Assembly (NCBI RefSeq): GCF_001007875.1
Contig: NZ_CP011412.1
Coordinates: 1,860,001 to 1,924,000 of the forward strand
DNA: 64,000 nucleotides
Direction: 5' to 3'
From: Sedimenticola thiotaurini
GTDB taxonomy: Bacteria; Pseudomonadota; Gammaproteobacteria; Chromatiales; Chromatiaceae
The notes under the pieces were generated by a model. The model was not told the DNA's origin and searched no databases. It was given only the letters and a program-made list of their open reading frames with translations. Shown one piece after another: positions 57,912 through 64,000 of this stretch (its first letter is position 1; every line of letters starts with the position of its first letter). Made by a program: the position numbers and the translations under genes.

Positions 57912-59943
57912 GGTCTGAATCACTACCCCCCGTCGGTAAAGTAAAACTGAAGGTGGCACCGCCCTGCTTGTTCGATCGGGCCGACAGGCAGCCACCGTGG
58001 GCGTCAATAATGGAACGGGAGATCACGAGCCCCATGCCCATGCCATCAGATTTAGTGGTAAAAAAGGGCTCGAATATCTGCTTCAGATTCTCCTCTGTAA
58101 TACCACTACCGGTATCAATCACCTCAACTAAAAGTTTGTCTGCTTGCGGCTGTGAAGTGCGTATGGTTAAACGACGCCGCTCTTTCTCGGTGTGGTGCAT
58201 CGCCTCTATACCGTTACGTACCAGATTCAGCACCACTTGCTCGATCAGTATCCGGTCACCACAGGTAGCGGACAGGGGCTCCGATAGTTGCAGACTGACC
58301 GGTAACTGGTTCCAGCGCGCCTCCACCTCCACCAGGTTTACAACTGTTCGTACCAGTTCATTCAGTTCAATAGGTGCATAACGCATCTCCTCATTACGCA
58401 CGAAGTTACGCAGGCGAACCACAATCTCCCGGGCGCGGTTGGCCTGTTGGTTGATATCGGTAAGTGACTCCAGTATCTCTTCCCGGTCACCGGTTCCGGC
58501 ACGCAACATCTTTACACAACCGGTGCTCAAGCCGGCAATCGCAGTCAGGGGCTGGGCCAGTTCATGGGCGATCTGACTACTCATTTCACCAATGGTGGTT
58601 ACCCGGGACACATGGGCCAGTTCCACCATGTGTTTCTTTTCACGCTCCTCCACCTGCTTCCGTTCCGTAATATCAGTAAACACCCCCAGGCAACCCACAT
58701 ATTGGTTGTCGGTATCAAAGATCCGTTTCGGTGAGGTGAGGGTATAAATCTTCTCCCCCTGCTTGGTGACCCAGGCGGTTTCATAGCGCTGTACGCCGCT
58801 GATCCGAACCGGCTTGGACATGCGTTGACGCATGATGTCGTAGTCATCCTGATGAACAAAATTGAGCAGGTTTTTACCAATCACCTCGTCACTTGAATAA
58901 CCGAACATGTCACAGAAGCTCTCGTTGACATAGGTAATAAAATGCTGCTCATCGGTCAGGGCCAACGCCTCGCTCATGGTCTGTACCAGCTCCCGGTAAC
59001 GCCGCTCGCTGATTCGCAAGGCCTCCTCCGCCTCACGCCGCTCCTGCTCGGCCCGTACCCGTCCGCTCACATCCTGAAGAATCACTGTGGCACCCAGTTG
59101 GCCGGAACGGTCTACCAGGGAAGAGGCCATCACTTCGATAAAACAGACCGTGCCCACACTGCTGCTGATGTCGAACACTTTTGGCCGCCGCATCCGGGTC
59201 GGTGCCACACATTGGGCGATCATGTTGCGCAGCTTCTCCCGATCCGGCTCCGGGAAAAAATCAAACAGTGAGGTTCCCAATGCCTCCCGTTCGGTCAGCC
59301 GGAGGATCTGGCTTGCCCGTCGGTTGAGGCCCAAAACCGCGCCCTGGATATCAACATTGAGCACACCAATCGGGGCATGATCCAGCAGTCGATCGAGATA
59401 GTGGGTGACCTGAGGCCGTTCCCGCTGCACGTCGCCCAGGCGTTTTTGCGCCGCGGCAATCGAACCACGGTAGGCACGACGCTTTTGCGTCCGGATCACC
59501 GTCTCTATCAGTATGCCAGGCAACTTCCCCAGTTCCCCGGTGGACCAGGGCACCACATGATTACCAAGAAAAGGGGCAAACTTGAGCGCCTGCCGGAGCT
59601 GTTCGTAGCGCGCCGGTTCCGTCAGTATCAACAGGGGGATATCCCTGCCCATGGAGTGGATGCGCTGCGCGATACGTACCGGCTCTTTCAACTGTACGCC
59701 GAGCAGCATGGCATCGACCTGATAATTCATCTGCTCCAGTTCAACGAACAACTGGCCGGCGCTGGCCATGTCATCGAAGCAGAGCTGTTCACCACCCTTG
59801 TCGGATAACAGATGCCTCACGTTGAGGTCGACGTTCAGCAAAATGACACGACCGGCGCCGGACATCGACACAGCGGGATCGACCGCCTCTGCACCAGTTG
59901 ACTGGACTGACGAAAGCTTTCCGGTTGGGTTTTTCCCTGTCAC
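57898..59943 (-). CDS. PAS-domain sensor histidine kinase (FixL/TodS-like)
   Basis: 681 residues from GTG 59943, two bases after the acyl-CoA dehydrogenase stop codon and behind GGGAG; a longer in-frame start at 59994 would overlap that gene. No membrane helix. Order: degenerate receiver-like domain (RVILLNVDLNVRHL, DAMLLGVQLKEP, IPLLILTEPARYEQL; about 30-150), PAS 1 (HAPIGVLNVDIQGAVLGLNR), PAS 2 (DEQHFITYVNESFCDMFGYS), HisKA with His460 (IAHELAQPLTAIAG) and HATPase_c (GSGITEENLKQIFEPFFTTK). A soluble sensor of a small molecule or redox state is inferred. Confidence 0.9.
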   Translation of the reverse strand: MTGKNPTGKLSSVQSTGAEAVDPAVSMSGAGRVILLNVDLNVRHLLSDKGGEQLCFDDMASAGQLFVELEQMNYQVDAMLLGVQLKEPVRIAQRIHSMGRDIPLLILTEPARYEQLRQALKFAPFLGNHVVPWSTGELGKLPGILIETVIRTQKRRAYRGSIAAAQKRLGDVQRERPQVTHYLDRLLDHAPIGVLNVDIQGAVLGLNRRASQILRLTEREALGTSLFDFFPEPDREKLRNMIAQCVAPTRMRRPKVFDISSSVGTVCFIEVMASSLVDRSGQLGATVILQDVSGRVRAEQERREAEEALRISERRYRELVQTMSEALALTDEQHFITYVNESFCDMFGYSSDEVIGKNLLNFVHQDDYDIMRQRMSKPVRISGVQRYETAWVTKQGEKIYTLTSPKRIFDTDNQYVGCLGVFTDITERKQVEEREKKHMVELAHVSRVTTIGEMSSQIAHELAQPLTAIAGLSTGCVKMLRAGTGDREEILESLTDINQQANRAREIVVRLRNFVRNEEMRYAPIELNELVRTVVNLVEVEARWNQLPVSLQLSEPLSATCGDRILIEQVVLNLVRNGIEAMHHTEKERRRLTIRTSQPQADKLLVEVIDTGSGITEENLKQIFEPFFTTKSDGMGMGLVISRSIIDAHGGCLSARSNKQGGATFSFTLPTGGSDSDHAIG

Positions 59944-59944
59944 A

Positions 59945-61144
59945 TCAGGCTCCCAGTATCGGTCGACCCAGCAACGTACGCCCGGTCCATACACGCAACA
60001 GGTCGGTGGTTGGTGCCATCACATGGGCGGCGCGGGCATCGCGCAGCAGCTGATGCAACTTGGATCCCTCCCGATAGGCCATGCCACCGGTCAGGGTCAT
60101 CACTTCATTGACCATTTCAACCGCGCATTCGGCCACCTCAGCTTTGGTGGTGAACACCGCCGGCAGGGCGTCCGGATCACCGGCATCAAAACTGGCCGCG
60201 GCGTGATAGGCCAGTCGCCGGGTGCGTTCCAGCATGCCCCACAAAGTCCCCAGGCGATGTTGCAGGACCGGCAACTCCGCCAGGCTGGAACCACTTTCTG
60301 AATAGTGCCGTTTGATCAGGTGATTGCGCGCTATCTCCAGCGCGGCACTGGCGATTCCCAGGTAGGTACCGGACATGGCCATCAGGAAATAGGGCGCCAC
60401 CACCTGGAACACATACCAGATCTGATCGCCCTCTTCCCCCAGCAGGTCATTGCGGGGCACCATCACCTGATCCAGATGCAGCGCCCGGGACGAGTTTCCA
60501 CGCATGCCCAACCCGTCCCAGGGCGGCCCCCAACGGAGGCCCTCCGCATGATTACGGATCACAATGCAGGAGAACTGCCCGGTGGGGGCGTCCGGATCAG
60601 CCGCCACGGTGGAAATCACATAGGAGTCCGCATAGGCTGCGTTGGTAACGAAGGTCTTCTTGCCCGTCACCCGATAAAAATCCGGCGACACCGCTTCAAG
60701 TTTGGTATTGGGGATATAAAAGTGGGAGCCGGTGCCGGCCTCACTCAACGACAAAGTGGTGAGATGCCGTCCCTCGATAATCGGCAGCAGGTAACGCTCC
60801 CGTTGATCGGGGGTCGCCTTGGCCGACAACACCGCCGATCCCACGCAGTGCATACCGAAACACATGGCTGTGGAGGCACACGCCTGACCCAGGATTTCAC
60901 AGACCTGGGCGACGCCGAACGATCCCTGGCCCAGACCACCCAGCTCCTGGGGTACCGTCAGCCCGCCGAGGCCGGCATCCAGTAAAGCGCGAACACCCGA
61001 TTCCGGCCAACGCCCTTCCTGATCAACAGCCGACGCATTCGGCGCCACCACATCTTTTGCAATCTCCTGCACCCGTTCCAGGATCGATTCCAGATCCTGA
61101 GGATATCCGAACTCCGTTCCTGACCTGCTGTGATTGGAAAGCAT
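59945..61144 (-). CDS. Acyl-CoA dehydrogenase family protein
   Basis: 399-residue flavoprotein of the ACAD superfamily. Seen: N-terminal helical domain, LSLSEAGTGSHFYIPNTKLE and TNAAYADSYVIST (flavin and substrate site), and the catalytic-base position in GGMAYREGSKLHQLLRDARA, where Glu is retained. It oxidises an acyl-CoA at the alpha-beta bond; the substrate is unknown. Its stop is two bases before the kinase start, so enzyme and sensor are coupled. A GGAGATGG ribosome site precedes the ATG. Confidence 0.92.
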   Translation of the reverse strand: MLSNHSRSGTEFGYPQDLESILERVQEIAKDVVAPNASAVDQEGRWPESGVRALLDAGLGGLTVPQELGGLGQGSFGVAQVCEILGQACASTAMCFGMHCVGSAVLSAKATPDQRERYLLPIIEGRHLTTLSLSEAGTGSHFYIPNTKLEAVSPDFYRVTGKKTFVTNAAYADSYVISTVAADPDAPTGQFSCIVIRNHAEGLRWGPPWDGLGMRGNSSRALHLDQVMVPRNDLLGEEGDQIWYVFQVVAPYFLMAMSGTYLGIASAALEIARNHLIKRHYSESGSSLAELPVLQHRLGTLWGMLERTRRLAYHAAASFDAGDPDALPAVFTTKAEVAECAVEMVNEVMTLTGGMAYREGSKLHQLLRDARAAHVMAPTTDLLRVWTGRTLLGRPILGA

Positions 61145-61679
61145 GTTGCCATCTCCAGCCAGTTTTGTGCATGACCTACCGGCACTGGCTTATCACCTTG
61201 CCGAACCAGGTACACAAAAAATGCTTTTAATCTATTTAGTCCAAATCAGGCTACGGAACGGCAGCAGAGCGATCATATGGACACTGTCAGCTCACGCCGG
61301 CCCACTACACTACGATCGTCGTGCCGTTGCAAGCGCGCTATGCACGGAGGCAGAATCCATGCCAACGAGAAGGGGTATGCACAATTATTTTTTCAATTAC
61401 ATGAATCACTGATAATTCGGGCTATATGACGTGTTTTTGCAGTTGCAGCATTGTGCACCGCAGTAACGAACATGTTGCTCTAGTTACATGACAGTCTGCC
61501 TGAACAGTGACGCTGATGTTACAGATGAAGAGACGCACTTTCCTGATAGCAGGTAGGTGGCCGCCGGCTGGCATCGACCCGTCAGGAGTGATCGAAAAAA
61601 AGATGTTCCACTCCACCGGCAGGAAGTTGACGTTACACACTCCGAGGCCGCGTAATGAATAATCGGGAACCGCCTGTGA
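61145..61679. other. Intergenic region, 535 bases
   Basis: Upstream of the acyl-CoA dehydrogenase and downstream of the GGDEF/EAL gene. It should contain the dehydrogenase-kinase-regulator promoter, but no confident -10/-35 pair was found. Short frames (for example 61422-61640 minus) lack ribosome sites and recognisable folds. No RNA gene seen. Confidence 0.45.
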
Positions 61680-64000
61680 TCAATGCTCAGTCAGGGTATG
61701 ACTATCTGTTTTTTTAACCACGCCCGATAACGATCCATGAGACTTTTTCTGGTCCAGCAATCGCTTAAATCCCTCTGCTGTTACCGGCTTGCTAAACAGG
61801 TAGCCCTGTACCATATCGAGACCGTTATCCTGTAGGTAGTGCAGTTGTGCGGTGGTCTCCACTCCCTCACCCACCACTTCCAGCTTCAACTGGTGGGCCA
61901 TATGAATAATGGCGGCGGCCAGCGCAGCATCGTCAGGATCATTGATCACATCACGTACAAATGACTGGTCAATCTTCAGCACATCAAAGGGAAATTTTTT
62001 CAGGTAGCAGAGAGATGAGTAGCCAGTACCAAAATCATCAATACTGATACGAACTCCCATCCGGTGCAGTTTATTCAGTATCTCCTGAATCTCGGGCGCA
62101 TCGTCCAGTAACAGCCCCTCGGTTATCTCCACTTCCAGGCAATGCGCGGGAAGGCCACTCTCTTCGAGTACGGAAGCGATGGTTTGAACAATATTACCGT
62201 TTCTGAATTGACGCACTGAGGCGTTGACACAAACCCGGACTGGTGTTCTGCCACTCTGCTGCCAGGTCATTGCGGTATGACAGGCGGTCCGCAGCACCCA
62301 GTCACCAATCGGCAGGATCAGCCCGATATCCTCCGCCAGCGGAACAAAAGTATCAGGCGATACACGACCGAGCGTCGGATTATTCCAGCGCAGCAAACCC
62401 TCTGCGGCCACGATCTGTCCTGAGCGGGCATCCACGATCGGTTGGAAGTGGAGCTCCAGTTCACGGTTCTCCTGGGCATGCCGCAGTTCGGACTCGATCT
62501 CCAGCCGCGCCCTGGCCTGGTTATTCATGGTCTGGGTGAAAAAGCAGAAGCTGTTGCTGCCTTGTGCTTTCGCCTGATACATGGCCACATCAGCGTTCCG
62601 CAGCAAAATCTCCGGGCTGTCACTGTCCTCCGGATAGATGGTGATGCCGATACTGGCGGTGATATAGAGCTCCCGGCCATTCAGAAAAAACGGCGCCGCC
62701 ATGGCTTGTAGCACCTTCCGGGCTATCAGTTCAGCATTCTGTGTCTTCTGGATACCGGGCAGAATAATCAGAAACTCATCGCCACCCAGCCGGGCGACGG
62801 TATCCTCCACCCGAATACAGCTCCTGAGACGCTTGGCCGCTTCGACCAGCAACTCATCGCCGAGGGCATGTCCCAGGGTATCGTTGACATTCTTAAACCG
62901 GTCCAGATCCAGGAACATCACCACGACGTGGCACTTTTCCCGCTGGGCGGTTACCATCGCTTGTGCTATGCGATCAAAGGCCAACAGGCGATTGGGGAGA
63001 TTGGTCAGGCCATCATAGTTGGCCTGATGCAGCAGTTGCTCTTCATAGGATTTTCTGAGCGTAATATCCTCATTGACCAGGATATAGCGAATAATCTCCC
63101 CGTTTTTATCCAGCACCGGACCGATCTTTACGCTCTCCCAATAGATGGTGCCGGACTTGCTTCTGCTTTTTAACTCCCCCGCCCAGACGCCGCCGCTACG
63201 GATGGTTTCCCAGATCTGTTCACTCACCTCATCCGCAGTCAGGCCAGCCGTAAGCTGAGCCGGTTTTTTGCCATACACGTCATCAAGGGTGTAGCCGGAT
63301 ATTTCGGTAAACGTTGGATTGACATATACGATATTGCCATCCGCATCGGTGAGCAGCACTGAACTCGGGCTCTGTTCCACTGTCGTCGCAAAAACCCGCA
63401 GATCATCCTCCCGGTTCCGCAGCGTTTTAACCATGTGGTTGATCGATGCCGCCAGGCTGTCCAGCTCATCTGGTTGATGCCTGGCCGAGCGCTTTCGATT
63501 CAGGCTGAAAAGCGGAAGATCCTGTTCCTCACCGAACCGGTCAGCAAACTGCTTCAGATCCAGTATGTATCGCCCCAACAGATGATAAAAAAGAAACAGG
63601 CTGAACAGCGCCACCAGGGAGGTCTTTAAACCGTTACCAAACAGGATAAACAGGACCCGATCCATGAGACGGTGATAAACATTGTCCAGTGTCCCGATAA
63701 TAACCAGCTCCCCGATCTCCAGCGTCTCTCCTCGGTGTTGATAGGTGAGTGGGAATCGGGCCGATACTTGATCACGGTCCGGCTGTTGGCCGACCGCCCA
63801 GCGCTGCTTCCCCTCCACGTTGACAGCGGCAAACTCAATACTGGAAAGCTTTGTCAATCCTTTCAGTTGATTTCTCACCTGCAGCTCATCCAGAACCCAG
63901 ACACTCTGTGACACACTATGCAGGCTGCTGTGACGAATCTGCTCAAACTCGGCATCAATGTCGGACAGTTCCTGTTCATAATCGACGCGGATCTGGATGG
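61680..64000 (-). CDS. Membrane GGDEF-EAL protein with PAS domain, N-terminus outside window
   Basis: Open to the right edge; at least 773 codons. Layout: extracytoplasmic sensor end, helix (LVALFSLFLFYHLLGRYILD), HAMP-like linker, PAS (TVEQSPSSVLLTDADGNIVY), GGDEF (VARLGGDEFLIILPG, intact with an RxxD inhibition-site motif RVED upstream) and EAL. The EAL signature is AAEGLLRWNNP (EGL); DDFGTGYSSL and GEGVETTAQ are intact. It makes and/or degrades cyclic di-GMP. It follows the accessory cluster but is separated by 535 bases, so a functional link is uncertain. Confidence 0.92.
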   Translation of the reverse strand, partial: IQIRVDYEQELSDIDAEFEQIRHSSLHSVSQSVWVLDELQVRNQLKGLTKLSSIEFAAVNVEGKQRWAVGQQPDRDQVSARFPLTYQHRGETLEIGELVIIGTLDNVYHRLMDRVLFILFGNGLKTSLVALFSLFLFYHLLGRYILDLKQFADRFGEEQDLPLFSLNRKRSARHQPDELDSLAASINHMVKTLRNREDDLRVFATTVEQSPSSVLLTDADGNIVYVNPTFTEISGYTLDDVYGKKPAQLTAGLTADEVSEQIWETIRSGGVWAGELKSRSKSGTIYWESVKIGPVLDKNGEIIRYILVNEDITLRKSYEEQLLHQANYDGLTNLPNRLLAFDRIAQAMVTAQREKCHVVVMFLDLDRFKNVNDTLGHALGDELLVEAAKRLRSCIRVEDTVARLGGDEFLIILPGIQKTQNAELIARKVLQAMAAPFFLNGRELYITASIGITIYPEDSDSPEILLRNADVAMYQAKAQGSNSFCFFTQTMNNQARARLEIESELRHAQENRELELHFQPIVDARSGQIVAAEGLLRWNNPTLGRVSPDTFVPLAEDIGLILPIGDWVLRTACHTAMTWQQSGRTPVRVCVNASVRQFRNGNIVQTIASVLEESGLPAHCLEVEITEGLLLDDAPEIQEILNKLHRMGVRISIDDFGTGYSSLCYLKKFPFDVLKIDQSFVRDVINDPDDAALAAAIIHMAHQLKLEVVGEGVETTAQLHYLQDNGLDMVQGYLFSKPVTAEGFKRLLDQKKSHGSLSGVVKKTDSHTLTEH

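Noticed and set aside
61422-61640. 72-codon minus-strand frame
   Set aside because: No ribosome site and no fold; Cys-rich by chance in a non-coding gap.
61680-64000. Inactive phosphodiesterase because EAL reads EGL
   Set aside because: The other catalytic motifs are intact and EGL variants can be active, so loss of function cannot be claimed.

Overview
The window is chromosomal DNA of a gammaproteobacterium, by eye in the high-50s percent GC. This rests on gene orders typical of the class: iscRSUA-hscBA-fdx-iscX with cysE, trmJ and divergent suhB upstream; queA-tgt-yajC-secDF; rlmN-pilW-rodZ-hisS-yfgM-bamB-der; and guaBA beside xseA. No species can be named from the sequence alone. No phage genes, insertion sequences or CRISPR array were seen.

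Layout. 1-8.0 kb, minus strand: a tripartite RND efflux pump (permease cut by the left edge, adaptor, outer-membrane lipoprotein), a cytochrome b561 and a BaeSR-like two-component pair. 8.2-14.2 kb: an internally repeated 160-residue protein, a zinc alcohol dehydrogenase, three small envelope proteins (two sharing an unusual C-terminal domain), a CoA-transferase and a DUF1840 protein. 14.6-29.9 kb: housekeeping genes (NYN/LOTUS protein, guaA, guaB, xseA, an MFS exporter, der, bamB, yfgM, hisS, rodZ, pilW, rlmN, ndk). 30.2-42.9 kb: relA, a DUF1015 protein, the complete ISC iron-sulfur cluster operon, cysE, trmJ and suhB. 43.0-48.9 kb: secF, secD, yajC, tgt, queA and a tRNA-Leu(CAA). 49.0-50.7 kb: a short AT-rich accessory patch with one SHOCT lipoprotein. 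50.7-61.1 kb: a co-oriented accessory cluster. 61.7-64 kb: a GGDEF/EAL protein cut by the right edge.

The most unusual part is 50.7-61.1 kb. It encodes a XylM/AlkB-type membrane di-iron hydroxylase with a glutamine where a conserved iron-ligand histidine should be, and a XylA-type ferredoxin/flavin reductase. It also holds three diverged glutathione-transferase-like paralogues with a common C-terminal tail, a two-helix micro-membrane protein, a Fer4_19 ferredoxin-like protein and a truncated haemoglobin. A PAS histidine kinase with a FixJ/TodT-like regulator is coupled to an acyl-CoA dehydrogenase. The inferred role is oxidation of a hydrophobic substrate (alkane, alkene, terpene or methyl-aromatic), with the GST-like proteins handling a reactive product. 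The substrate is not readable from sequence.

Regulatory signals worth attention are a well-formed IscR type 1-like site in the iscR promoter and a second one upstream of cysE, which would tie cysteine supply to Fe-S assembly. There is also an orphan Rho-independent terminator between tgt and queA, on the opposite strand, that may end a small RNA with two tandem anti-Shine-Dalgarno motifs.
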